Below are positions 36,502 through 45,229 of a stretch of DNA of 63,770 nt, one piece after another; the first letter of the stretch is position 1; each line of letters opens with the position of its first letter. The notes beneath the pieces are model-generated. The model was not told where the DNA came from and did no database searches. It was given only the letters and a program-made list of their open reading frames with translations. Origin of the DNA: Pseudomonas kitaguniensis (GTDB taxonomy: Bacteria > Pseudomonadota > Gammaproteobacteria > Pseudomonadales > Pseudomonadaceae). Location of the stretch: positions 1 to 63,770 of the forward strand of contig NZ_VUAZ01000056.1 in assembly GCF_009296165.1 (NCBI RefSeq). Direction: 5' to 3'. The position numbers were made by a program, and so were the translations under genes.

Positions 36502-37047
36502 ATGAGCATTTCCCTTCGCGACCAGTTGCTCAAAGCAGGCCTGGTCAACCAAAAGCAGGCCAAGCAGGTCGGCAAAGAGAAGCAGAAACAGCAGCGCCTG
36601 GTCCACAAGGGCCAGGTCGAGGCCGATGACACCCAGGCGCGTCAGGCCCAGCAAGCGCAGGCCGAGAAGGTCAAGCGTGACCAGGAACTGAACCGCCAGC
36701 AGCAGGAAAAAGCCGAGGCCAAGGCGCGCACGGCTCAGGTCAAGCAACTGATCGAGACCTCGCGGCTGCCCAAGCTGACCACCGAGGATTACTACAACTT
36801 CGTTGACGACAAGAAGGTCAAGCGCCTGTCGGTCAACACGCTGATGCGCAACAAGCTGAGCAACGGCTCGCTGGCGATTGTGCACCACGGCGGCAGTTAC
36901 GAGGTGATCCCGCGTGAAGCGGCGCTGAAGATCCAGGAACGTGCGCCGGAGCGTATCGTCCAGCTGAATATCCTCACCGAAACCCAGGTGCCGGACGCGG
37001 ATGATCCGTACGCCGCTTACCAGATCCCGGATGACCTGATGTGGTAA
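36502..37047 (+). CDS. DUF2058 family protein
   Basis: A 181-residue protein with a long charged helical first half (Lys/Gln-rich, about residues 10-85) and a conserved second half (LTTEDYYNFVDDKKVKRLSV; HHGGSYEVIPREAALKI). This is the YaiL-type DUF2058 family. Function is not known; the nucleoprotein-like basic coil suggests RNA or DNA contact, as inference. It starts 5 bases after mazG and is followed by a strong terminator, so relA-mazG-DUF2058 may form one unit. Confidence 0.88.
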   Translation: MSISLRDQLLKAGLVNQKQAKQVGKEKQKQQRLVHKGQVEADDTQARQAQQAQAEKVKRDQELNRQQQEKAEAKARTAQVKQLIETSRLPKLTTEDYYNFVDDKKVKRLSVNTLMRNKLSNGSLAIVHHGGSYEVIPREAALKIQERAPERIVQLNILTETQVPDADDPYAAYQIPDDLMW

Positions 37048-37063
37048 AGCGTTAAAAACAACA

Positions 37064-37094
37064 AACCCCGCTCAACAGGCGGGGTTTTTGTTTG
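37064..37094 (+). terminator. Rho-independent terminator after the DUF2058 gene
   Basis: AACCCCGC and GCGGGGTT form a stem with a 7-base loop, followed by TTTTGTTTG. It ends the mazG-DUF2058 transcript. Confidence 0.92.
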
Positions 37095-37176
37095 CAGGCG
37101 ACCCTGGTTGGGCGCTTGTCGAACCTCAGCGGTACGACAAGCTCGCCACAACCGGGCGGCTGCGGGATTTCAGGTT

Positions 37177-37365
37177 TCAGGCGTTTTGTTCCTGGCGTTT
37201 CATTTCGAGGGTTTCCAGCTCGTTTTTATAATTATGAGCGTCGCTCTCGTTGTGAAACATGCCGACCAGCAGGTCTTGTTGATGTACATCCCAGATGTGA
37301 ATCCCATGGCCCAAGGCTTCGTGGGACATATGTGCATCGTCGCGTTCAGTTACTTTTACAGTCAT
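37177..37365 (-). CDS. Small conserved hypothetical protein
   Basis: A 62-residue soluble, His/Glu-rich ORF (DDAHMSHEALGHGIHIWDVH; VGMFHNESDAHNYKNELETL). GGAG lies 9 bases before the ATG at 37365. The codon pattern and a normal RBS support translation. No domain is recognised. It is isolated between two terminator-bounded units, and the plus-strand frame opposite (37108-37389) shows no protein character. Confidence 0.7.
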   Translation of the reverse strand: MTVKVTERDDAHMSHEALGHGIHIWDVHQQDLLVGMFHNESDAHNYKNELETLEMKRQEQNA

Positions 37366-37569
37366 CTGCTTGCTCCAATCTCTGGTTGATCTGCGGCAAG
37401 TCGTCGCAGGCCTTTGTTATATGTTTTGTTAGCTTGCTAAGTAAACTGGTTTTACGCGCAACTATTCATTGCAAAAAACGCAACAATCCTACAGGCCGCA
37501 TAAATCGCGACATTGCGTCGCAGGTGCTTGGCTTATATGACAAAAGTTTCATGTTGAAGGCGCTCAAGT

Positions 37570-37654
37570 GTGGGAGCGGGCTTGCTCGCGATGGCATCAA
37601 TCCGGTGACTCTGATGCTTCGAGGTGCCTGCATCGCGAGCAAGCCCGCTCCCAC
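37570..37654. repeat. REPIN
   Basis: Arms GTGGGAGCGGGCTTGCTCGC and GCGAGCAAGCCCGCTCCCAC flank about 45 bases. It lies between the small gene and the convergent end of the DUF3108 gene. Confidence 0.92.
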
Positions 37655-37702
37655 AAAAAAGCGTTTTGCTCCAGCCACTCAGGTCGCACTTTAGTGCAGG
37701 CG

Positions 37703-37729
37703 AAAAAAAGCCCCGCATTCAGCGAGGCC
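37703..37729 (-). terminator. Rho-independent terminator of the DUF3108 gene
   Basis: On the minus strand GCCTCGC pairs with GCGGGGC (one G-T pair) around a 5-base loop, followed by seven T. It lies 19 bases after the DUF3108 stop. Confidence 0.88.
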
Positions 37730-37747
37730 CTTTCACGCATCAGTGCA

Positions 37748-38461
37748 TCAGTTACCTTTGACAGCCTTGCCGTCAACGGTGCCGTCCAGCAGCATGATGT
37801 TGTATTCCTTACCGTCTGTTTCCACCTGGCGCAGGGCAACCAGAATGCCGCCCCAATCCTTGGCAAACCACATCTGGGTGATGCGCTTGCTTTGAGTCGG
37901 GTCACGCACACGCTCAACCTTGATAGCGTCGATGGTGCCGGCTTTGGTTTGGACCTTTTCGGGGCCGATTACACGGAAGTCGTAAGTGTCTACGTCTGTC
38001 CCTACAACCACGTTGTAGCTCATGCTCTTCTTGCCCGCAGCCACGTCACGCTGCAGCGCCAACTGGTAGGTCGACTTGTCGAGCATGCCGCTTTGCAGGG
38101 CGACGTTGACCGGGTCTTTGTTTTCAAAGCCGGTGACTTTATTGGCCGCCGGGTCGAAGTCCAGGTTGATCTTCTTCGACTTGCCCAGGCCACCGCGTTC
38201 GAAGCTATAGCTCACCGGCTGCAAGGTATCTTTGTCGAAACGGATGACGCTGGTTTCGGTGAGGCTGGCGATCATCATGGAAGCCTTGAAATTCAAGGTC
38301 CAGGAGCCGTTGTCATTCTTGGTCAGGCTGCGTTCGGCCGAACCACTCATGGGCAACTGCTTCCAGTCGGCCGTGTAGCTGGCGGAGAAAGGGTGAAGGT
38401 CTGCTGCTTGCACGGCAGGCAAGGCGAACAGCGCAAAAGCGAAGAGCAAGGCGCGACGCAT
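37748..38461 (-). CDS. DUF3108 domain-containing periplasmic protein
   Basis: A 237-residue exported protein: signal peptide RRALLFAFALFALPAVQA, then a beta-rich DUF3108 body (FSASYTADWKQLPMSGSAER to FAKDWGGILVALRQVETDGK). Function unknown; such proteins sit in the periplasm and the fold resembles lipoprotein carriers, which is inference. It lies 8 bases after purN, so it is in the purM-purN transcript. Confidence 0.85.
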   Translation of the reverse strand: MRRALLFAFALFALPAVQAADLHPFSASYTADWKQLPMSGSAERSLTKNDNGSWTLNFKASMMIASLTETSVIRFDKDTLQPVSYSFERGGLGKSKKINLDFDPAANKVTGFENKDPVNVALQSGMLDKSTYQLALQRDVAAGKKSMSYNVVVGTDVDTYDFRVIGPEKVQTKAGTIDAIKVERVRDPTQSKRITQMWFAKDWGGILVALRQVETDGKEYNIMLLDGTVDGKAVKGN

Positions 38462-38469
38462 AAAATCTC

Positions 38470-39132
38470 CTAGGTTCGAATCAAGTGGCCGCTGGCCGCG
38501 AGTAACTGACCGTCCAATAATGCACCCTGTTCGCCGAGAATCAATCGTCCTTCGGCAAACCAGCGAACAGCCAGTGGGTAAATCTTGTGTTCCTGGGTAT
38601 GAACCCGTTGCGCAAGTGTCTGCGCTGAATCTTGTGACTCTACCGGAACCACTGCCTGTACGACCAGAGGCCCGCCATCGAGTTCCTCGGTCACAAAGTG
38701 CACGCTGCAGCCATGCTCGCTGTCACCCGCATCGAGCGCGCGCTGATGCGTGTGCATGCCTTTGTACTTGGGCAGCAGGGAAGGGTGGATATTCAGCAGG
38801 CGCCCTTCGTAGTGCCGCACGAAAGCAGCGCTGAGGATGCGCATGAAGCCTGCCAGTACCACGAGTTTGGGGTTGAAGGTGTCGATCAGTTCGACCAGGG
38901 CGCCGTCGAAAGCCTCGCGGCCGTCGAACGCCTTGTGGTCAAGCGAGCGGGTTTCGATACCCGCGTCCCTCGCGCGTTGCAAGCCGTAGGCGTCGCTGCG
39001 GTTGGAAATCACCGCAGCGATGCGCACCGGGCTGTCGCCGATGCGCGTGCTGTCGATCAGCGCCTGCAAGTTACTGCCGGTGCCGGACAGCAGCACCACC
39101 ACATCACAGCGTGCAGGCATCTGCTCTGGCAT
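38470..39132 (-). CDS. purN: Phosphoribosylglycinamide formyltransferase PurN
   Basis: A 220-residue enzyme that transfers the formyl group of 10-formyl-THF to GAR, step three of purine synthesis. The phosphate-binding loop VLLSGTGSNLQALID, the catalytic Asn/His in GRLLNIHPSLLPKYKG and the Asp in EELDGGP are present. The ATG at 39132 overlaps the purM stop (TGATG); a second ATG 12 bases later is possible. Last part of the purM-purN unit. Confidence 0.94.
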   Translation of the reverse strand: MPEQMPARCDVVVLLSGTGSNLQALIDSTRIGDSPVRIAAVISNRSDAYGLQRARDAGIETRSLDHKAFDGREAFDGALVELIDTFNPKLVVLAGFMRILSAAFVRHYEGRLLNIHPSLLPKYKGMHTHQRALDAGDSEHGCSVHFVTEELDGGPLVVQAVVPVESQDSAQTLAQRVHTQEHKIYPLAVRWFAEGRLILGEQGALLDGQLLAASGHLIRT

Positions 39133-40190
39133 CAGTGTGCCTTAAGGTTTTTCAGTTCAACCTGAGCCGCGCCTTCCGGTGCAGTTGCGATCTGGCCAAT
39201 CACCCATGGCTGTTCGCCGGCTTCACGCAGTACGTTCAGCGCGGTTTCAACGTGTTCCTGGGCCACGCAGATGACCATGCCCACGCCGCAGTTCAGCACG
39301 CGGTGCATTTCGGTTTCGTTGACGTTGCCTTGCGCTTGCAGCCAGTCGAAGACTGCCGGGCGCTGCCAGCTCGCCACGTCGACAATCGCCTGGGCGCCTT
39401 TTGGCAGCACGCGCGGGATGTTGTCGAGCAGGCCACCGCCGGTGATGTGGGCCATGGCTTTAACCGCGCCAGTGTCCTTGATCAACTTGAGCAATGGCTT
39501 GACGTAGATACGCGTCGGGGCCATCAACAAGTCGGTCAGAGGCTTGCCGTCGAGCTGAATGGTTTCGATGTCGGCGCCGGACACTTCGATGATCTTGCGG
39601 ATCAGCGAGTAACCGTTGGAGTGCGGGCCGGACGATGGCAAAGCGAGCAGGGCGTCACCGGCAGCGACTTTGGAGCCGTCGATGATTTCGGATTTTTCCA
39701 CCACGCCGACGCAGAAGCCAGCCAGGTCGTAGTCTTCGCCTTCGTACATGCCTGGCATTTCAGCGGTTTCGCCGCCGACCAATGAGCAGCCCGACAGCTC
39801 GCAGCCAGCACCGATGCCGGTCACTACCTGGGTCGCGGTTTCGACATTGAGCTTGCCGGTGGCGTAGTAGTCGAGGAAGAACAGCGGCTCTGCGCCGCAC
39901 ACCACCAAGTCGTTAACGCACATGGCTACCAGGTCGATGCCGATGCTGTCGTGCTTGTTCAGGTTCAGTGCCAGGCGCAGCTTGGTGCCCACACCGTCGG
40001 TGCCGGAGACCAATACAGGCTGTTTGTAGCCGGCCGGGATTTCGCAGAGGGCGCCAAAACCGCCCAGGCCGCCCATGACTTCGGGGCGCGCAGTGCGCTT
40101 GGCGACGCTCTTGATGCGTTCGACCAATGCTTCACCGGCGTCGATGTCTACACCGGCGTCCTTGTAGCTCAGGGAGGGTTGCTTGCTCAT
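39132..40190 (-). CDS. purM: Phosphoribosylformylglycinamidine cyclo-ligase PurM
   Basis: A 352-residue AIR synthase, step five of purine synthesis: ATP-driven ring closure of FGAM. Motifs are [19 protein letters not shown] (start), [38 protein letters not shown] and [15 protein letters not shown]. It heads the purM-purN unit. The 358-base gap upstream, shared with the DUF2066 gene, holds the promoters. Confidence 0.95.
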   Translation of the reverse strand: MSKQPSLSYKDAGVDIDAGEALVERIKSVAKRTARPEVMGGLGGFGALCEIPAGYKQPVLVSGTDGVGTKLRLALNLNKHDSIGIDLVAMCVNDLVVCGAEPLFFLDYYATGKLNVETATQVVTGIGAGCELSGCSLVGGETAEMPGMYEGEDYDLAGFCVGVVEKSEIIDGSKVAAGDALLALPSSGPHSNGYSLIRKIIEVSGADIETIQLDGKPLTDLLMAPTRIYVKPLLKLIKDTGAVKAMAHITGGGLLDNIPRVLPKGAQAIVDVASWQRPAVFDWLQAQGNVNETEMHRVLNCGVGMVICVAQEHVETALNVLREAGEQPWVIGQIATAPEGAAQVELKNLKAH

Positions 40191-40548
40191 GATCCAGGCC
40201 TTTAGGGGGGATTTCTGGGTTACGACCGGGCGGGCAGGCGCTTTTTGTAAAAGGCCCAGCCGTTGACGGTCTGCGAAGGCGCGCGATTTTATCAGGCTTG
40301 AGGGGCAGCGACCATCCTCGCGCCGACGGGCAGGGCCATATCGCTTAAAAAAGTGCGGGTTAAAAAAATCCTGATCGGGTCTGCTTTGGTGCGTATTAAG
40401 GTATAGCCTTTAACACGCTATCGTTATGACGGTGCTAAAACTTGCCGCGACCCTGTGAATGTTTTACCGGTTGCTGTGGTCACAGCCTTGCCAAACCGAG
40501 TTCACGCGGTCTGTTCCAGCCGCTAAATTTGTCGTTCGGGAATCTTCC

Positions 40549-41589
40549 ATGCGTCTGTGTCAATTCTTCTTTGTAGGCTGCTTGTCGTTGGTCAGCCTGG
40601 CGAGTCACGCCGAAACCCTCAATGGCCTTTATCAAGTGCTTGAACCGGTCACCAGCCAATCGCCGCAAGAGCGCGACCAAGCCACCCAGCGCGCCGTGCA
40701 AACCCTGGTGATTCGCCTCACTGGCGACGCCAAGGCCGCCGACGGTCCGGGCCTGGCGGCGATTCGTAAAGAGCCGCAGCAAATCATCAGCCAATACGGC
40801 TACGACGCCGGCCCGCCGGAAAGCCTGCAAGTGGATTTCGACCCCGTGAGCACCGATCGCGCCCTGCGTGAAGCGGGCCTGTCGATCTGGGGCAGTAATC
40901 GCCCGTCGATTCTCGGCTGGTGGCTTAACGACTCCACCGAAGGCAGCAGCCTGGTCGGTGATGGCCAGGCAGTTGCCGGCGCGTTGCGCCGCGCCGCGCA
41001 ACACCGTGGTTTGCCGCTGCGCCTGCCGCTGGGTGATCTTGACGAACAGGTAGTCGCCACCGCCCCGAACCTTGAAAGTGCCGACGCAGCACCGCTGCGC
41101 GCAGCCTCCGAGCGCTACGGTGCAGACGCGTTGCTCGCGGTGCATGCGCGCCAGGAAGGCAACCAATGGCAGGCCAAATGGCGTTTGTGGCTGGGCGACA
41201 AGAGTGAACAGGGCACCGCGCAAGGCGCCGACACCGCTGCCGTGGCCGATGCCGTGTTGCTCGCGGTCAGCGAAAAGCTCGCGCCACGTTTTGCCGTCAA
41301 ACCGGGCGTGAGTACCGAACAATTATTGGAAGTGCAGGGCATGAACCTGGAGCGCTACGCCGCCCTGAGTCATGTGCTCGAACCTTTTGGTGGCCAGCCG
41401 CAGTGGGTCGATGGCGATCGCATTGTGTATCGCGTCAACGGCAGCGCCGATCAGTTGCGTACTCAGTTGAGCCTGTCCAGGTTGCAGGAGGTGCCCGCAG
41501 GTGAGGCGTCAGCCCAACCGCCGGTGGCGGAAGGCGCACAACCTGCCGCCGCCCCTGAACCTCAGGCACAACTGCGTTTTCGTTGGTAA
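40549..41589 (+). CDS. DUF2066 domain-containing protein
   Basis: A 346-residue exported protein: signal peptide RLCQFFFVGCLSLVSLASHA, then the DUF2066 body (LYQVLEPVTSQSPQERDQAT to VNGSADQLRTQLSLSRLQEV) and an Ala/Pro-rich tail. Function unknown. I chose the ATG at 40549 because it opens the signal peptide; the frame is open 90 bases earlier. It is divergent from purM and precedes the AI-2E gene by 57 bases. Confidence 0.85.
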   Translation: MRLCQFFFVGCLSLVSLASHAETLNGLYQVLEPVTSQSPQERDQATQRAVQTLVIRLTGDAKAADGPGLAAIRKEPQQIISQYGYDAGPPESLQVDFDPVSTDRALREAGLSIWGSNRPSILGWWLNDSTEGSSLVGDGQAVAGALRRAAQHRGLPLRLPLGDLDEQVVATAPNLESADAAPLRAASERYGADALLAVHARQEGNQWQAKWRLWLGDKSEQGTAQGADTAAVADAVLLAVSEKLAPRFAVKPGVSTEQLLEVQGMNLERYAALSHVLEPFGGQPQWVDGDRIVYRVNGSADQLRTQLSLSRLQEVPAGEASAQPPVAEGAQPAAAPEPQAQLRFRW

Positions 41590-41646
41590 ATGTTCAGCTT
41601 TCTTCCTATATAGAAGCTGCAAGTAAATAAACAGGTGGAGTGGTGT

Positions 41647-42720
41647 ATGGCGGATATGCGTCGTTGGGTGTGGCTTGGCGGGATTGTCCTGCTGTGCGGG
41701 TTTGTATTTTTGCTGCATTCGATACTCACGCCGTTCCTGGTTGCGTTGCTGCTCGCTTATCTGTTCGATCCCGTGGTGGATCGCCTGGAAAAACTCGGCA
41801 TGTCACGCACCTGGGGTGTGGTGACGGTATTTGCCTTGTTCACGTTGATCATCACCGCACTGGTGTTGGTGCTGGTGCCGATGCTCGCCAAGCAACTGTT
41901 TCGCCTGTACGAGCTGGCGCCGCAAATGCTCGACTGGCTGCAGCACACGGCAATGCCGTGGGCGCAGTCCAAACTGGGGCTGGCGGATGGCTTCTGGAAG
42001 TTCGACAAGGTCAAGGCAGCGATCAGTGAACACATGGGCCAGACCACCGATATTGTCGGTGTGGTGCTCAGCCAGGCCACGGCCTCCAGCTTGGCGTTGA
42101 TCGGCTGGCTGACCAACCTGGTATTGATCCCGGTGGTGGCGTTCTACTTGCTGCGTGACTGGGACATCATGATGGCCAAGATCCGCAGCCTGTTGCCGCG
42201 CGACCGTGAAGAGCAAGTGGTCTCGCTGGCCGGTGAATGCCATGAAGTACTCGGCGCATTCGTGCGCGGCCAACTGCTGGTGATGCTCGCGCTCGGCATC
42301 ATCTACGCCGCGGGGTTGATGGCGATTGGTCTGGAGCTGGGGCTGTTGATCGGTTTGATCGCAGGCCTGGCTGCCATCGTGCCGTACATGGGCTTTGTGA
42401 TCGGTATCGGCGCAGCGCTGGTGGCGGGGCTGTTCCAGTTTGGCGGCGACCTTTACCCGATGCTGGGGATTGTTGCGGTGTTCATGGTCGGCCAGGCCCT
42501 GGAAGGCATGGTGCTGACGCCATTGCTGGTGGGCGACCGAATTGGCCTGCACCCGGTTGCGGTGATTTTCGCGATCCTGGCGGGCGGTGAGCTGTTTGGT
42601 TTTACCGGCATCCTGCTCGCGCTGCCGGTAGCGGCGGTGATCATGGTGCTGGTGCGCCACGTGCACGATCTGTACAAAGATTCGGATGTGTACACGGGCG
42701 TCGAAGACCCCGATCTGTAA
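41647..42720 (+). CDS. AI-2E family transporter (PerM-like)
   Basis: A 357-residue membrane protein with about eight helices. The DPVVDRLEKLGMSRTWGVV block near the N-terminus and VGDRIGLHPVAVIFAILAGG near 300 are signatures of the AI-2E/PerM family. Although named for autoinducer-2 export, most members' substrates are unproven, and some act as Na+/H+ antiporters. GGAG lies 6 bases before the ATG. It is followed by a terminator and then hda. Confidence 0.9.
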   Translation: MADMRRWVWLGGIVLLCGFVFLLHSILTPFLVALLLAYLFDPVVDRLEKLGMSRTWGVVTVFALFTLIITALVLVLVPMLAKQLFRLYELAPQMLDWLQHTAMPWAQSKLGLADGFWKFDKVKAAISEHMGQTTDIVGVVLSQATASSLALIGWLTNLVLIPVVAFYLLRDWDIMMAKIRSLLPRDREEQVVSLAGECHEVLGAFVRGQLLVMLALGIIYAAGLMAIGLELGLLIGLIAGLAAIVPYMGFVIGIGAALVAGLFQFGGDLYPMLGIVAVFMVGQALEGMVLTPLLVGDRIGLHPVAVIFAILAGGELFGFTGILLALPVAAVIMVLVRHVHDLYKDSDVYTGVEDPDL

Positions 42721-42734
42721 TCGCGGCATCACAC

Positions 42735-42762
42735 ACCCGGCTCAGGCCGGGTTTGTTGTTTC
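42735..42762 (+). terminator. Terminator after the AI-2E gene
   Basis: ACCCGGC and GCCGGGT pair around a 4-base loop and are followed by TTGTTGTTT. It separates the DUF2066/AI-2E unit from hda. Confidence 0.8.
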
Positions 42763-42922
42763 TGGAGCGGCGTGTCAAATAATCTGCGCAAAACCCTCAA
42801 GTTAACGCAAACCTTTGATTTTGCTTGTGGTCTGCTGCATTGTGCGCCCGGCGTCACGGGTATAAACTTTGCAAACTTCACACAGAGGCCACTAACGGTT
42901 CGTTTAGCGCCGTTCAGTCAGC

Positions 42923-43627
42923 ATGAAACCGATTCAGCTGCCCTTGGGTGTGCGTCTGCGTGACGACGCCACCTTTATCAATTACTACCCAGGCGCCAAT
43001 GCCGCTGCACTCGGCTATGTTGAGCGACTATGCGAAGCCGACGCCGGGTGGACTGAAAGCCTGATCTATCTGTGGGGCAAGCATGGCGTGGGGCGCACCC
43101 ACCTGTTGCAGGCCGCGTGCTTGCGCTTTGAGCAAATGGGTGAGCCGGCGGTTTACCTGCCGTTGGCCGAATTGATGGACCGTGGCATCGGCATCTTCGA
43201 CAACCTTGAGCAATACGAGCTGGTTTGCCTGGACGATCTGCAGGCAATCGCCGGCAAGGCCGACTGGGAAGAAGCGCTGTTCCATCTGTTCAACCGCCTG
43301 CGTGACAGTGGCCGGCGCTTGTTGATCGCGGCCTCGACTTCACCGCGAGAGTTGCCGGTGAAGCTTGCGGACCTCAAATCGCGGCTGACCCTGGCGCTGA
43401 TCTTCCAGATGCGCCCCTTGTCCGACGAAGACAAACTGCGTGCCCTGCAACTTCGCGCATCGCGTCGCGGCCTGCACCTCACAGACGAAGTCGGGCACTT
43501 TATCCTCACACGTGGCACCCGCAGCATGAGCGCACTGTTCGATTTGCTCGAACAGCTCGATCAAGCCTCTTTACAGGCTCAACGCAAGCTCACCATTCCG
43601 TTCCTCAAGGAAACCCTCGGCTGGTAG
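42923..43627 (+). CDS. hda: DnaA regulatory inactivator Hda
   Basis: A 234-residue AAA+ protein related to DnaA domain III. It begins with a beta-clamp-binding-like motif KPIQLPLGVRL, has Walker A GKHGVGRTHLLQ near residue 50, Walker B LVCLDDLQAI near 95 and an arginine finger region (SRLTLAL) near 150. With the sliding clamp it promotes ATP hydrolysis by DnaA and stops re-initiation. Not in an obvious operon. Confidence 0.93.
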   Translation: MKPIQLPLGVRLRDDATFINYYPGANAAALGYVERLCEADAGWTESLIYLWGKHGVGRTHLLQAACLRFEQMGEPAVYLPLAELMDRGIGIFDNLEQYELVCLDDLQAIAGKADWEEALFHLFNRLRDSGRRLLIAASTSPRELPVKLADLKSRLTLALIFQMRPLSDEDKLRALQLRASRRGLHLTDEVGHFILTRGTRSMSALFDLLEQLDQASLQAQRKLTIPFLKETLGW

Positions 43628-43630
43628 CCG

Positions 43631-43651
43631 GCCCTTCTATTTAAGGGCTTT
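43631..43651 (+). terminator. Weak terminator-like hairpin after hda
   Basis: GCCCTT and AAGGGC form a six-pair stem around a 6-base loop, followed by TTTC. It begins 3 bases past the hda stop. The U-run is short. Confidence 0.5.
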
Positions 43652-43840
43652 CGGCAAATCCCAGGCGCCACAAACGCTGCGTTTGGGCCGGTTTGGCCAC
43701 ACAAAAAGTGTGTAAAGGGTGTTAAGGGCTTAGATGTCATAGTCGAAACCAGAAGTCACATAGATCACGATTGAATTTGCAAATCGATGTGATAGTGGGC
43801 ATAGTCTCGGCTTCTTTACACATCAGCCACGGTTGTGCCC

Positions 43841-44470
43841 ATGCTAAATCGCTTCGCACCCCTCGTGCCTCTCGCACTGGTTACCCTGTTGTTTGGTTGC
43901 GCCTCCCACCCTCAACAGGTGGCTGAGCAGCAAAAAACCCAGCAGTATTCCCAAGCAAAATTTGTCGCTGCCCAGTCTTCTACCGTTTATGACGAAGAAG
44001 TCTCGACTGAACGTGAGCTGGCCGATTTCGCCGGCAGCAAGCCTTACCAGCTCCCGGTTCTGGCCGACAGCATCCTCGAACGCGGCATGTCCCTGATCGG
44101 TACCCGTTACCGTTTCGGCGGCACCTCTGAAGCCGGTTTCGACTGCAGTGGTTTTATCGGCTACCTGTTCCGTGAAGAAGCGGGCCTGAACCTGCCACGC
44201 TCGACGCGCGAAATGATCAACGTTAATGCACCGTTGGTCGCACGAAACAACCTCAAGCGCGGTGATCTGCTTTTCTTTAGTACCGCGGGCCGTGGTCGTG
44301 TCAGCCACGCCGCTATCTACTTGGGCGATAACCAGTTTATCCACTCCAGCAGCCGTCGCAGTGGCGGTGTTCGCATCGACAGCCTGGGTGACAGCTACTG
44401 GAGCAAAACCTTCATTGAGGCCAAGCGCGCACTCGCCATGGCCCCAGCGGCGGTTACCGCTAGTAAGTAA
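43841..44470 (+). CDS. NlpC/P60 (C40) family lipoprotein endopeptidase
   Basis: A 209-residue lipoprotein with lipobox LFGC and a C-terminal NlpC/P60 domain (about residues 80-200). The catalytic triad is Cys102 (GFDCSGF), His156 (SHAAIYLG) and His168 (FIHSSS). C40 enzymes cut D,L or L,D peptide bonds in peptidoglycan. The ATG at 43841 follows a GTG 6 bases before it. A related gene lies 145 bases downstream with the same catalytic spacing. P. aeruginosa PA1198/PA1199 are probably the counterparts. Confidence 0.9.
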   Translation: MLNRFAPLVPLALVTLLFGCASHPQQVAEQQKTQQYSQAKFVAAQSSTVYDEEVSTERELADFAGSKPYQLPVLADSILERGMSLIGTRYRFGGTSEAGFDCSGFIGYLFREEAGLNLPRSTREMINVNAPLVARNNLKRGDLLFFSTAGRGRVSHAAIYLGDNQFIHSSSRRSGGVRIDSLGDSYWSKTFIEAKRALAMAPAAVTASK

Positions 44471-44614
44471 AGTTAAAGTGATACTTGAAGTTTGACGTGT
44501 AAGCGCTAGAATCCCTGGACATTGTTGTAATCCGTTCGCGCGAGCTTTGCTTGCGCGTTCTGGTTTTCAGCGTTCGGCAGCGAAAGCCGCATCCAGACCA
44601 GGATTGTTTTGCAC

Positions 44615-45154
44615 ATGTCGACCTCGGCCCGTCTCATCCTGCTTGTTTGTGCCGCGCTCTTGAGCGCCTGCGCAAGCCGCCCACCGCCGCCTGCGCCTGT
44701 CGCCGTCAAGCCCAAGCCGGTGTTCAACTACGCCACGCAGAATTTTTTGCCGGCTGCCGAAGACGTGCTCTTTCGTGCGCTGGGCCTGGTTGGCACGCCT
44801 TATCGCTGGGGCGGCAACACACCGGACGCGGGGTTTGATTGCAGTGGCCTGATCGGCTTCGTCTACCGTGACGCAGCGGGCATCTCCTTGCCGCGTACCA
44901 CCCGTGAATTGATCGTAATGCGCGCTCAAGACGTCAGTGAACAAAACCTGCAGGCCGGTGATTTACTGTTCTTCGCCACCGGTGGCGGCTCGCAGGTCAG
45001 CCATGCAGCCATCTACGTAGGCGAGGGCCGCTTTGTGCACGCCCCGCAAACCGGCGGCACGGTGAAACTTGACACCTTGGCCAAGGCCTATTGGCAGAAT
45101 GCCTACCTGGGCGCCAAGCGCGTGCTGCCTGCTAGTCTGGCGCGCAATCCCTAG
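44615..45154 (+). CDS. NlpC/P60 (C40) family lipoprotein endopeptidase, second copy
   Basis: A 179-residue lipoprotein with lipobox LSAC and a shorter, proline-rich linker (RPPPPAPVAVKPKP). Triad Cys76 (GFDCSGL), His130 (SHAAIYVG) and His142 (FVHAP); the spacings 54 and 12 equal those of the neighbouring copy, so the two are paralogues. Likely a cell-wall hydrolase of different substrate or timing. A perfect short palindrome follows the gene. Confidence 0.9.
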   Translation: MSTSARLILLVCAALLSACASRPPPPAPVAVKPKPVFNYATQNFLPAAEDVLFRALGLVGTPYRWGGNTPDAGFDCSGLIGFVYRDAAGISLPRTTRELIVMRAQDVSEQNLQAGDLLFFATGGGSQVSHAAIYVGEGRFVHAPQTGGTVKLDTLAKAYWQNAYLGAKRVLPASLARNP

Positions 45155-45176
45155 ATGCTATAGCACAGATTCAAAT

Positions 45177-45200
45177 GTGGGAGGGGCTTGCCCCTCCCAC
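45177..45200. repeat. Perfect REP-type palindrome
   Basis: GTGGGAGGGG and CCCCTCCCAC pair perfectly around CTTG. It is a closed version of the GGGAGGGGGC-type REP and lies in the 75-base gap between the second C40 gene and the convergent dehydrogenase, where it may end transcripts. Confidence 0.85.
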
Positions 45201-45229
45201 CGTCAGTTTTGCAGGACGCTTGAGGCGGG

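Noticed and set aside
43740..43800. Imperfect inverted repeat (ATCACGATT and AAATCGATGTGAT) before the first C40 gene
   Set aside because: The arms have unequal gaps and several mismatches; not enough for an operator call.
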